Assembly (NCBI RefSeq): GCF_051380735.1
Contig: NZ_JBNYXQ010000009.1
Coordinates: 62,001 to 126,000 of the forward strand
Length of the DNA: 64,000 bases
Direction: 5' to 3'
Origin: Janthinobacterium sp051380735
GTDB taxonomy: Bacteria > Pseudomonadota > Gammaproteobacteria > Burkholderiales > Burkholderiaceae_D
Below are positions 35,851-47,254 of the stretch, in pieces. The stretch's first letter is position 1. Every line of letters begins with the position of its first letter. The notes beneath the pieces are model-generated. The model searched no databases. It was not told the DNA's origin and saw nothing but the letters and a program-made list of their open reading frames with translations. Both the position numbers and the translations under genes were made by a program.

Positions 35851-37032
35851 CTATCCAGCCTTGGATGGAACAAAATAGATCGGGTAAACCTCGTCCAGCA
35901 TGTTGGGGCATTGTCCTGGCTTTTCTGCAGGAAACGTAATGGTGAGTGGCGCCGTTTCATGCAGCCTGTCCTCCACTTCCAGCATGCCCGCATAGGCTTT
36001 GACCTGGCGTGGTGCAGGTGCCTGGCAATCGCCGAGGGCAAGCTCCCTTCCATTGCCGTGAAAGCTGCCCCCATGGGGAATCGTGGTGCAGACGGTGGGC
36101 AGGTAGTGGAACGGGGTATATCGTCCGACTGGCGTGAATTGCCGCCGATCTGCCTGCTGCAATTTGTGCTGCATGAAGTACAGCAGCTGCGGCCGGTATG
36201 GCTCATACGCCGTCGGCAGCGTCAGGCGCAATGGCTGGACGGCCATGGTCGCCGGCTTGCCGCAAGTGCCTGCGTTTGCGACCAGCAGCTTTTCGCGTCT
36301 GGCTGAGCCATCTGTGCGTACGGTGAACGCCGCATCGCCGTCGATGTCCATAGACCTGATGCCCATGCGAAGCTCGGCCTTCAGGCGCCGCTTGCCTTCG
36401 CGATATTCAATTTCGTATACTCTGTCAGGCTTGAATCCTTCACGTGCCTCGACGCGGTACAGCCCGGCGGCCGCATTGACCTCTTCACTGATATCGAGTA
36501 AGCCATGTTGTGAGGCAAATCGCTTGACTCTGTCGCTGTACTCATCCTGTTCCCGCCCGGCCCCGCCGGTCTTTAGTGACTCCAGCGTACGGCACATAGC
36601 CTTGCTGGTGTTGGCCGGCTTGCTGCATTGCCGCATTTCCGGACTGCCGAGGAAAAAGCCTTCCCATTGCGTACCCATCTGTTTCTCCACCTGCAGTCTT
36701 ACCAGTTGCGGGGACAGGCTGCGGCCCGTATCGCGTTCGCGGATACGAAATCGTTTTGCCGACAAGGGTACCGGAGGATGGACGATGAAATAGCCTTCGT
36801 CGTCGCCGACCACAAACTCAGGATAGCGCTCAAAAAGAAATAGTACGCCGCGTGCATTCGCAGGCAGAGTGATCGACGCAGGATGCCTTATGGTTGCTGG
36901 CTCAAGATGCAGGAACTCACCAAGTTCCTCAGGCGGACAGAAGCAGGCCAGCACCGTGCCAGGCAGCAACATTGATGCCAGCGCCATATGGTGGCGCATC
37001 AGCTTGAACAAGGACAGGTTATTGCGTGGCAT
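35851..37032 (-). CDS. Hypothetical exported protein
   Basis: 393 aa, not recognised. An N-terminal hydrophobic stretch (MALASMLLPGTVLACFC) is a signal peptide; the VLAC could be a lipobox, though with Leu at -2 it is weak. Scattered cysteines (about eight in the mature part) suggest disulfides. No membrane segment later. Base composition is visibly lower in GC than neighbours, which hints at later acquisition. Confidence 0.65.
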   Translation of the reverse strand: MPRNNLSLFKLMRHHMALASMLLPGTVLACFCPPEELGEFLHLEPATIRHPASITLPANARGVLFLFERYPEFVVGDDEGYFIVHPPVPLSAKRFRIRERDTGRSLSPQLVRLQVEKQMGTQWEGFFLGSPEMRQCSKPANTSKAMCRTLESLKTGGAGREQDEYSDRVKRFASQHGLLDISEEVNAAAGLYRVEAREGFKPDRVYEIEYREGKRRLKAELRMGIRSMDIDGDAAFTVRTDGSARREKLLVANAGTCGKPATMAVQPLRLTLPTAYEPYRPQLLYFMQHKLQQADRRQFTPVGRYTPFHYLPTVCTTIPHGGSFHGNGRELALGDCQAPAPRQVKAYAGMLEVEDRLHETAPLTITFPAEKPGQCPNMLDEVYPIYFVPSKAG

Positions 37033-37127
37033 GCATATATAAAAGACCAGTCGTAAGAAAACAGTTTCCCATAGAAAAATCCCCCGGGCAAGACAACTGG
37101 CCGCGGGATCATGGTAGCAAGCGGAAC

Positions 37128-39977
<2,850 letters not shown>

Positions 39978-40355
39978 GTGATTAGCCTTGCTTTCAGTGG
40001 GATGCGGTGGACACGTGGCGACCGGGATGGGGCGACAACGGCCAATTTGTTACTATAGCCGGGTTTTGTTGCGCACGCCTGAGGCCGTGCCTGGCGGATT
40101 TTGCCGCCTGGCCGGCGTGTGCGGACAAAGGTTGATGCAGATGCGTACAGCCGTTTTAATACTGTATATAATACCAGTATTCAAGTTTCTTGTTTTCACC
40201 GCTGCTGAAAAAAACGGGACCGTGCCACACCGCTGCATGGCACCTTGCACGTGCCTCAATACAAGTCGCCTTGTGCTTTGGAGTCGCTTATAATCGTCGT
40301 TTAGTAAAAAATCCAACGCGCGGCACCTCCCGCAGCAGTTCAACAGGAGTTATTC
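39978..40355. other. uvrA-ssb divergent intergenic region
   Basis: 378 bases. Holds the LexA box at 40160-40179, a TATAAT at 40289-40294 (a likely -10 for ssb; no good -35 at 17 bases), and a roughly 60-base leader ending in an AACAGGAG ribosome binding site. The uvrA-proximal 150 bases show no clear element. Confidence 0.6.
40160..40179. promoter_or_regulatory. LexA (SOS) box between uvrA and ssb
   Basis: TACTGTATATAATACCAGTA, CTG-N10-CAG with AT-rich centre; matches the E. coli-type consensus even better than the dinB box, with which it shares TACTGTAT and CCAGTA. Expected to repress uvrA and perhaps ssb. Confidence 0.88.
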
Positions 40356-40868
40356 ATGGCATCAGTCAACAAAGTCATTATCGTCGGCAATCTGGGCCGC
40401 GACCCGGAAATCCGCTACATGCCTAGCGGCGACGCGATCGCCAATATCGCCGTGGCCACTTCGTACAAATCGAAGGACCGCAACACGGGCGAACAAAAAG
40501 AGTTGACCGAATGGCACCGCATCTCGTTCTTCGGCCGCCTCGCTGAAATCGTCGGCCAATACCTGAAAAAAGGTTCCTCTGTCTACGTCGAAGGCCGCCT
40601 GCAAACCCGTAAATACACGGATAAAGATGGCGTCGAGAAATACGCTACCGACATCATCGCGGAAAACATGCAAATGCTGGGCGGCCGTTCCGGCATGGGT
40701 GGCGACGCCGGCGGTGGCGACGACAGCTATGGTGGCAACAGCGGTGGCTACGACGCCCCGGCCCCACGCCAGGCCCCAGCCCCGCGTCCAGCCCCGGCAC
40801 CGGCACCACGCCCGGCACCGAAGCCAGCGCCGAACTTCTCGGATATGGATGACGATATTCCGTTCTAA
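40356..40868 (+). CDS. ssb: Single-stranded DNA-binding protein
   Basis: 170 aa. OB-fold domain (MASVNKVIIVGNLGRDPEIRY, EWHRISFFGRLAEI) in residues 1-110, then a Gly-rich and Pro/Ala-rich linker and the acidic tip DMDDDIPF that recruits repair proteins. Complete. Confidence 0.98.
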   Translation: MASVNKVIIVGNLGRDPEIRYMPSGDAIANIAVATSYKSKDRNTGEQKELTEWHRISFFGRLAEIVGQYLKKGSSVYVEGRLQTRKYTDKDGVEKYATDIIAENMQMLGGRSGMGGDAGGGDDSYGGNSGGYDAPAPRQAPAPRPAPAPAPRPAPKPAPNFSDMDDDIPF

Positions 40869-40897
40869 TGGAAGACATTTAAAAGTGTAAACAACTC

Positions 40898-40930
40898 AAA
40901 GCCTCGCCATGATTGGTGAGGCTTTTTTAT
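40898..40930 (+). terminator. Intrinsic terminator of ssb
   Basis: AAAGCCTCGCC, loop ATGATT, GGTGAGGCTTT then TTT: 11-bp stem with one G-U pair. Confidence 0.92.
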
Positions 40931-40951
40931 TGTTCTGACCCGTGCGGTAAC

Positions 40952-41016
40952 AGGTTGACACTTTTCCGAGCAAGCGATGATGAGGGCTTGGTTTCCGGAA
41001 CGGAAGTGTCCAGCCT
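40952..41016. repeat. Imperfect inverted repeat upstream of the tRNA-Gln gene
   Basis: AGGTTGACACTTTTCCG (40952-40968) pairs with CGGAAGTGTCCAGCCT (41001-41016) with small bulges around a 32-base loop. Could be a remnant of a mobile-element end, or a structured leader of the tRNA transcript. No coding content between ssb terminator and the tRNA. Confidence 0.4.
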
Positions 41017-41125
41017 GACAAAAGATTTTAGATCGCTGGGCCGGGAAGCGCGTACGTGTTCACGGATGTTGTGAGACATGCAAGTTGCTCATTCTTCTAT
41101 TTTTCTGTACGCTGCAGCAGACAAT

Positions 41126-41200
41126 TTCGGGGTAGTTCAGTGGAAGAACGCTCGGCTCTGAACCGAGATGGCGCTGGTTCGATTCCAGCCCCCGAACCCA
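41126..41200 (+). tRNA. tRNA-Gln (CTG), with unusual C73
   Basis: 75 nt including CCA. Acceptor TTCGGGG/CCCCGAA, D arm GTTC-AGTGGAA-GAAC, anticodon stem CTCGG/CCGAG with loop CTCTGAA (anticodon CTG), variable ATGGC, T arm GCTGG-TTCGATT-CCAGC. All stems pair perfectly. The discriminator base is C, whereas E. coli tRNA-Gln has G there. The 777-aa protein gene begins 19 bases after its CCA. Confidence 0.85.
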
Positions 41201-41219
41201 GGCAAAGGACCAGGAACCA

Positions 41220-43553
41220 GTGCGGAAATCAAACGACGACGACGTTGCTGGTGTTGACGTCCCAGTATGCTCGGCTTATGCAGCTGGGCAATTAGCCAAG
41301 GCATTGTTGGCGACTGAACAAACAGAAGATGCCGGACTGGCGGAACGGGCAGCGCGCCGCGTTACACAGTGGCAGGAAATTGTCTCCAACGTTCTCAGTG
41401 GCGCAGCGCGCTACGGCTCACGTACACCGTTGCCGGATACCCCGGCATGGGCGACGCTGGAAGTCGCCACGGGCGGATTTGCAACCGGCCGTCTGCTTGC
41501 CGGCGGCCCGTTGGAGGCCTACGAAACGCAACTGATCAAGCGTCTGTCCATCCCGGAAAACGAGGATGCCAGGCTGCGTCTGAACGCATATTTCGTGACG
41601 GATCAAGGGATGGGTGAGCTATTGTCGTGGCTCGATGACAGACGCTACGCGATCCGTTACCCGGAAGAAGGCGCACTGCTTGCTATTGCCTGGATGTGCC
41701 GTGAAGGACATGCGGAGATGGCCCGGGATATCCTCAGCATAATCTCACCGCTGTTCCCGACGCTACGTTTCTATCCAGTGCCGGATTTCCGCCCACACCG
41801 TTACGACGCAGGTGTACAGGTTCAAGACGTTGCGACGACACGCGAACAGCTGCGCCGTATCGCGCCGAATGCTGCCATTCTGGCGCAGCGTCATGCTGTA
41901 GCGGTATATGCACCCTTGCACGACCGCCTGCTGGCATTGTTCGCACAAACCATGACGCACGATGACTGGCCGTGCCAGGTCTGTCCAGCGGATTGGGTTG
42001 ACCGGGCGCGTGAGCTATTGTTGGAGTGCGAAGAGGCCGATCAAGCGAGCAGTCTACCGTCCAGATATCGTAAAGCTGGTAGCCATCATCTCCAGCTTCG
42101 TGGCTATCTGCAGGCCTGTGCCATGGATTTCGGTTCGCTGCCAGCGAAAGATCTGGAACGCATTCGTCAATTATTCCGTTGCAGTGTGGCCAAAAGGGGG
42201 CATCCGCTTTCAGCGCAAAATGCACAAGTTCGGCAGCTTCATCGCGCGGAAGTTTCAGCGCCGCTGCATGCCGAGATCGCTCATCTGATAGAACAGCGGT
42301 TGAAGTCATTCGAACAGCTGGACGGACTGGACGACACAGACCTGTGCAAGATGGCAGTCACGCAGACCGAAGCGACCCCGAGGGTGCCGGCGGGAACCGC
42401 AATTCCGCGGTCGGTACGGCGCAAGATTGATCGATGCCTCAGGGACTCTATCGAGGAACTGACCCGCCGCGGCTTGATCTCGTCGGGAGAGGTAATGGCG
42501 AAAGTGCTCCCGCAAGTGACATCTGGAATGCATAGCCTGGGACTTGAGGATGGAAGTCTGCAACAGTTGTACGCGGCCATCTATCGAGCGTTCAGGCAGC
42601 GCCGTTCCTTGTTGCTCCTGAACCTGGAGAGCCAGGTACGCTTGACCGAGTTGCCTTGGGTGAATGCGATTGAGGGCTTCCGCCGCAAGGATTTTTCGGC
42701 AGCTGCCGCATCGCGCCAGGCGTTGGAGCAGATTGTCATCCTCACATTGGAGTACTTCCCACACGCGATTCTGCCGAACAAGCTTGTGCGCGAAATCGCG
42801 GACCTCGCGTCACGTTCCGGCCTGGCGATCCCGCTCGTGGAGGAACTCGCAAGCGATATCTTCATGGGCAAGTTCGGATCCAAGTTCACGCGAGCGGCAA
42901 AGCTCGCCTGCGGGATGCTACAAGGCTCGCTCTACGCCGACTACTACGAAATCGATGCAGCCCAAATCGAAAGCCTTGCGGAAAGCCATGCTCGCGAACC
43001 AGCGCCGAAGCGCCAGGCAAAAACGGGATTCGCGCAGCTTTGCGCGCAACGTGCTGGAGTACAACTCGGCCAATGGTGCCCGGCGTCAAACGGCATGATC
43101 ATTGAGCAGCAACAGATTCTGACAACCCACAACCTGGCGGCATTGATCTCCGGCTTGCAACTAAAAAACACTTTGCAGAGCAGGTTCCGCGACATGGCGC
43201 AATCGTGCTTCCGATGGATATGTGCCCGCAATCAGTTGCAGGTGGTCGACTGGCACGCAAAGCTCATCCGAATCAAGAACTCTGCCTATGCGTGGCGCCA
43301 GATGGTCTTTTTCCTGTCCATGCTCCCACCCGGAGAACTGAAATTGACGCTCGACTGGATGGAGGAGTATTACAAACAGCAGTCGGAACAATTCCAGTTG
43401 CGCTACCGGCCGGTGCTGGATGGACTCAAATCATGCGCATCAGCCCGCATGCCTTCTGCGCCGTTGTCAACCGAAAAACAAGGCCGCCAATTTCTTGGCT
43501 GGTCTGAAACCGGTCATTGGCTATTGCGTGAGGCACAGGGCGAAGGCGTTTGA
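41220..43553 (+). CDS. Unknown 777-aa protein linked to the tRNA-Gln gene
   Basis: I do not recognise this protein. It starts at GTG 41220, with AAAGGA/AGGA ribosome-binding options inside the 19-base gap after the tRNA, so the two are probably cotranscribed. No signal peptide or membrane segment; largely helical, with helical-repeat-like segments (DDRRYAIRYPEEGALLAIAWM, about residues 138-158) and many Arg/His residues, consistent with a cytoplasmic, possibly RNA-binding scaffold. Codon use is less GC-biased than in ssb or trxB. Probably an acquired accessory gene. Confidence 0.7.
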   Translation: MRKSNDDDVAGVDVPVCSAYAAGQLAKALLATEQTEDAGLAERAARRVTQWQEIVSNVLSGAARYGSRTPLPDTPAWATLEVATGGFATGRLLAGGPLEAYETQLIKRLSIPENEDARLRLNAYFVTDQGMGELLSWLDDRRYAIRYPEEGALLAIAWMCREGHAEMARDILSIISPLFPTLRFYPVPDFRPHRYDAGVQVQDVATTREQLRRIAPNAAILAQRHAVAVYAPLHDRLLALFAQTMTHDDWPCQVCPADWVDRARELLLECEEADQASSLPSRYRKAGSHHLQLRGYLQACAMDFGSLPAKDLERIRQLFRCSVAKRGHPLSAQNAQVRQLHRAEVSAPLHAEIAHLIEQRLKSFEQLDGLDDTDLCKMAVTQTEATPRVPAGTAIPRSVRRKIDRCLRDSIEELTRRGLISSGEVMAKVLPQVTSGMHSLGLEDGSLQQLYAAIYRAFRQRRSLLLLNLESQVRLTELPWVNAIEGFRRKDFSAAAASRQALEQIVILTLEYFPHAILPNKLVREIADLASRSGLAIPLVEELASDIFMGKFGSKFTRAAKLACGMLQGSLYADYYEIDAAQIESLAESHAREPAPKRQAKTGFAQLCAQRAGVQLGQWCPASNGMIIEQQQILTTHNLAALISGLQLKNTLQSRFRDMAQSCFRWICARNQLQVVDWHAKLIRIKNSAYAWRQMVFFLSMLPPGELKLTLDWMEEYYKQQSEQFQLRYRPVLDGLKSCASARMPSAPLSTEKQGRQFLGWSETGHWLLREAQGEGV

Positions 43554-43593
43554 CTCGAGGTGCCAAGCCAGGCGGTCCAATGCCATGCAAACG

Positions 43594-44538
43594 TCACATC
43601 TGCGCGGCCTCCAGGTAGCGCTGCGCATCGAGCGCCGCCATGCAGCCGGTGCCGGCGCTGGTGATGGCCTGGCGGTAGATATGGTCCTGCACGTCGCCGG
43701 CAGCGAATACGCCCGGGATGGAGGTGGCGGTTGCCATGCCTTCGGTGCCGCTGCGGGTACGCAGATAACCATTGTGCATGGCCAGTTGACCTTCGAAGAT
43801 GGCGGTGTTCGGCCGGTGGCCGATGGCGACAAACACGCCGTGCACGGGCAGCTGTTCCAGCTCGCCATCCTGGCGCCGCAGGGCGACGCCCGTCACGCCG
43901 CTGTCATCGCCGCATACTTCGTGCAGGCTGGCGTTCAGTTTCAGCACAATCGAGCCTTGCGCCACCTTCGCCATCAGGCGGTCAACCAGGATCGGCTCGG
44001 CGCGGAATTGATCGCGCCGGTGTACCAGTGTCACGCGCGAGGCGATGGTCGACAGATACAGCGCTTCCTCTACCGCCGTATTGCCGCCGCCGATGACGGC
44101 AACCTCACGGCCACGATAGAAGAAGCCGTCGCAGGTGGCGCAGGCCGACACGCCGCGTCCCATATACGCTTGCTCGGACGGCAGTCCCAGGTACTGGGCC
44201 GAGGCGCCGGTGGCGATGATCAGCGCGTCGCAGGTGTACTGGCCGCCATCACCGACCAGGCGGATCGGTTTTTCTTCCAGATGGGCAGTGTGGATATGGT
44301 CGAACACCATGCGCGTGCCGAAGCGTTCGGCGTGCTGGCGGAAGCGTTCCATCAGTTCCGGGCCCTGCACGCCGAGCGGATCGGCGGGCCAGTTTTCGAC
44401 GTCGGTGGTGGTCATCAGCTGGCCGCCCTGAGCGATGCCGGTGATCAGCGTCGGCTGCAGGTTGGCGCGCGCCGCGTACACGGCGGCCGAGTAGCCGGCC
44501 GGGCCGGAACCGAGGATAAGAAGACGGTGGTGGTTCAT
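43594..44538 (-). CDS. trxB: Thioredoxin-disulfide reductase
   Basis: 314 aa NADPH flavoenzyme. FAD-binding GSGPAGYSAAVYAARA, redox pair CATCDG, NADPH-binding GGGNTAVEEALYL and the C-terminal FAD motif GVFAAGDVQD. True start is the ATG at 44538 with CAGGAGC upstream; the longer frame runs back into dsbD. Last gene of a seven-gene operon, 11 bases after dsbD. It would feed electrons, through thioredoxin, to DsbD. Confidence 0.95.
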   Translation of the reverse strand: MNHHRLLILGSGPAGYSAAVYAARANLQPTLITGIAQGGQLMTTTDVENWPADPLGVQGPELMERFRQHAERFGTRMVFDHIHTAHLEEKPIRLVGDGGQYTCDALIIATGASAQYLGLPSEQAYMGRGVSACATCDGFFYRGREVAVIGGGNTAVEEALYLSTIASRVTLVHRRDQFRAEPILVDRLMAKVAQGSIVLKLNASLHEVCGDDSGVTGVALRRQDGELEQLPVHGVFVAIGHRPNTAIFEGQLAMHNGYLRTRSGTEGMATATSIPGVFAAGDVQDHIYRQAITSAGTGCMAALDAQRYLEAAQM

Positions 44539-44549
44539 GCAAGCTCCTG

Positions 44550-46361
44550 TCAAGTGGCTGTGCGCTGCAGCTGGCGCACAAAAGTTTCGGGCGGCATGAA
44601 GCCGATCACGCGCGCCTCCGGCACTTCCTTGCCATGGGCGTTGAACAAGATGATGCCGGGTGGCCCGAACAGCTCGAAGCGCTTCATCAGCGCGCGGTCG
44701 TCGGCATTGTTGGCGGTGACATCGACCTGGACCAGCCGCATGCCGCCCATGGCTGTGGCGACGCGGCCGTCGGAGAAGGTCATGCGCTCCATCTCCTTGC
44801 AGGCCACGCACCAGTCGGCGTAGAAGTCGAGCATGACCGGCTTGCCGGCGCTGGCCAGCACCTGATCGAGCTCGGCGACAGTGCGGATACGGGTGAAGCG
44901 CGGTCCCTCATGCGCCGTCGTCGTGGCGCCTGCCACCGCACCGCCGCCGCGCAGATGCGCCAGCGGCTGCAGCACGTCGGTGCCGGAGCTGGCGGCGCCG
45001 ACCAGTTCAAACAGACCGGCCAGCAGCATCACCACGCCCAGCGCCCTGGCGGCGTAGGCGCCGATGCCCGCGCCTTTCGGCAACGCTGCGCCGGCAAGCA
45101 GGAAGCTCGCGCACAGGATGGCGAGTACGCCCCACAGCGCCATGCTGGCCGTGACCGACAGTACCGGGCCGATCATCCAGATTGCCACCGCGATCAGCAG
45201 CAGGCCGAAGACCTTCTTGACGTTGTTCATCCAGGCCCCCGCGCGCGGCAGCAGGCTGCCAGCCGACAGGCCCGTCAGCAGCAGTGGCACGCTCATGCCG
45301 GTGGCCATGGCGAACAGCGCCCAGCCGCCGGTGGCGGCATTGCCGGTCTTGCTGATGTAGAGCAGGGCGCCGGCCAGCGGTCCCGCCACGCAGGGGCCGA
45401 CGATCATTGCCGATAACGCCCCCATGATGAAGACGCCTGCCAGCTTGCCACCGCTCTGGCGTCCGCTCGATTCGCTCAGGCGGCTTTGCAGGGAACCGGG
45501 CAGCTGCAACTGATAGACGTCGAACATCGACAGGGCCAGGGCGAACAGCAGCGCGCCAAAGGTCAGCAGCACCCAGGGCTTTTGCAGGGCGCCGGCCAGG
45601 CCTTCGCCGGCCAGGCCCGCCGCTACGCCGAGCGCGGTGTAGACCAGGGCCATGCCCAGGCTGTAGGCGGCGGCCAGCAGCAGGCCGCGCCTGCGGGTCA
45701 CGCCACCTTCACCGACGATGATGGACGACAGGATGGGCACCATCGGCAGCACGCAGGGCGTAAAGGACAGCAGCAGGCCGAATACCAGGAAAGCACCGCC
45801 GATGCGCCACAGGCTGCCGCTTTGCAAGGTGCGCTGGGCGAGCGAGGTGTCGTCCTCGGCGTGGGCAGGTATGGCGGCCTTTGCCGGCTTGGCGGACGCG
45901 GTGGCGGCAGGTACGCCGGCATCATCGGCAGTCCTGGCGGTCAGCACGCCGGGCGCTGCCGGATTGACGGTGTAGGTCAGCACCACGGGCGGATAGCACA
46001 GCCCTGCGTCGGCACAGCCCTGGTAGCCGAGCGTCAGATCAAACGGCGCCGTGCCGCTGACCGGGACGTCCAGCGCGAGCGAGGTGTAATACGTCTCCAT
46101 TTCCTTGCCGAAGTTTTCGTCGAACTTGCGCTTGCCCGCAGGCAGCTGCGGCTGCCCCACGCCGGGACCGGTGAAGGACAGCCGCTCGCGATACAGGTGA
46201 TATCCCGGCGGAATGGCCCAGCGCAACGCGACCGTATGCGCATCGCGCAGTTCCGCCTTCACTACAAACGCCTGCTCGGGCGGCAGAAAGTCCGCCGCCG
46301 CAGCAAACGGCAGCCAGGCGGCCAGCAGCAGCGCGCACAGCCAGTTAAAAATCGACTTCAT
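44550..46361 (-). CDS. dsbD: Thiol:disulfide interchange protein DsbD
   Basis: 603 aa. Signal peptide (FNWLCALLLAAWLPFAAAA), N-terminal periplasmic immunoglobulin-like domain with cysteines (YQGCADAGLCYPP), eight-helix membrane domain with the redox cysteines in FTPCVLP and VGPCVAGP, and a C-terminal thioredoxin domain with DWCVACKEME. All three redox pairs are present. Starts inside the apbE stop (4-base overlap). Moves reducing power to the periplasm, here probably to the TlpA domain encoded upstream in the operon. Confidence 0.95.
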   Translation of the reverse strand: MKSIFNWLCALLLAAWLPFAAAADFLPPEQAFVVKAELRDAHTVALRWAIPPGYHLYRERLSFTGPGVGQPQLPAGKRKFDENFGKEMETYYTSLALDVPVSGTAPFDLTLGYQGCADAGLCYPPVVLTYTVNPAAPGVLTARTADDAGVPAATASAKPAKAAIPAHAEDDTSLAQRTLQSGSLWRIGGAFLVFGLLLSFTPCVLPMVPILSSIIVGEGGVTRRRGLLLAAAYSLGMALVYTALGVAAGLAGEGLAGALQKPWVLLTFGALLFALALSMFDVYQLQLPGSLQSRLSESSGRQSGGKLAGVFIMGALSAMIVGPCVAGPLAGALLYISKTGNAATGGWALFAMATGMSVPLLLTGLSAGSLLPRAGAWMNNVKKVFGLLLIAVAIWMIGPVLSVTASMALWGVLAILCASFLLAGAALPKGAGIGAYAARALGVVMLLAGLFELVGAASSGTDVLQPLAHLRGGGAVAGATTTAHEGPRFTRIRTVAELDQVLASAGKPVMLDFYADWCVACKEMERMTFSDGRVATAMGGMRLVQVDVTANNADDRALMKRFELFGPPGIILFNAHGKEVPEARVIGFMPPETFVRQLQRTAT

Positions 46362-47254
46362 GGGGTTCTCCTGAAAATGTGTCCTTGCTGATCAATGGCC
46401 AGATAGCCCATGCCGCAACGGTCAAGAAAATCGAGTCCGTCTTCCTCCATCAGCATGGCGATGGTGGTGCAGCTGCCGGCGGTGAGCGCCAGTGGCGCCA
46501 CCACGCTGATCGAGCGCCAGTACGATACCGGCATGCCGGTGCGCGGATCGAGCACATGGCAGTAGCGCCGGCCATTGACTTCAATAAAACGTTCGTAATC
46601 ACCGCTGGTGGCCAGGGCGCCGCGGCTGATCGGCAGGCTCGCGACCGTGTCCGCCATGGCGCGCGGGTCCTGGATGCCGATGCTCCACGCGGCGCCATCG
46701 GCACGCGGCCCGAGAAAGCGCATGTCGCCGCCCAGGTTCACGTAGCCGTGCTCCACGCCCATCTCCGCCAATACTGCGGCGGCCTGGTCGACGGCGTACT
46801 CCTTGCCGAAGCCGCCGAAATCGAGTTCCATGCCCCGCATGGGCAGAAACACCCTGGCATTGCCGCGCACGACCTTGTTCCAGCCGACCAGGGGCAGCAA
46901 CTTGTTCAAGGCGTCGGACTTGGGCAGACGGCTGTTGCGGAAATCCCAGACCTTGCGCAGCACGCCGGAAGTGATGTCGAACAGCGCCCCGCTGGCCGCA
47001 TGCAGCCGGTCGGCATAGGCCAGCAGCGCTGCCGTCTCATCGTCGCACTCGACCACTGACAGCCCTGCGGCGGCATTGATGCGGCTGATGATGCTGTCGC
47101 TGCGGTAGCGCGAATATTTGTTTTCAATCCGGCGTACTTCGGCGATGGCCGGTGCGGCGATCAGGCGCGCCGCCTCGCCATCGTCAGCCACCACGCGAAT
47201 GTCGCAGCGGCTGCCCATGGCCGTGAAGGCGACGCTGTGGATGTCGGCTACCAC
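46358..47254 (-). CDS. apbE: ApbE family FAD:protein FMN transferase, no obvious signal peptide
   Basis: 298 aa enzyme that attaches FMN covalently to Ser/Thr of target proteins. AFTAMGSRCDIRV, KYSRYRSDSIISRIN, VWDFRNSRLPK, DFGGFGKEYAVD, YVNLGGDMR and TSGDYERF match ApbE. Most ApbE proteins carry a lipoprotein or Sec signal; this one begins directly at the catalytic domain (GTG 47254, overlapping the DUF3570 stop), so it may act in the cytoplasm, or the true start may differ. Partner flavoprotein is probably encoded in the same operon. Confidence 0.88.
   Translation of the reverse strand: MVADIHSVAFTAMGSRCDIRVVADDGEAARLIAAPAIAEVRRIENKYSRYRSDSIISRINAAAGLSVVECDDETAALLAYADRLHAASGALFDITSGVLRKVWDFRNSRLPKSDALNKLLPLVGWNKVVRGNARVFLPMRGMELDFGGFGKEYAVDQAAAVLAEMGVEHGYVNLGGDMRFLGPRADGAAWSIGIQDPRAMADTVASLPISRGALATSGDYERFIEVNGRRYCHVLDPRTGMPVSYWRSISVVAPLALTAGSCTTIAMLMEEDGLDFLDRCGMGYLAIDQQGHIFRRTP

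Noticed and set aside
41126..43553. tRNA-Gln as attachment site of a prophage or integrative element
   Set aside because: No integrase and no duplicated tRNA 3' end were seen before trxB, so integration at this tRNA is not supported by the window.
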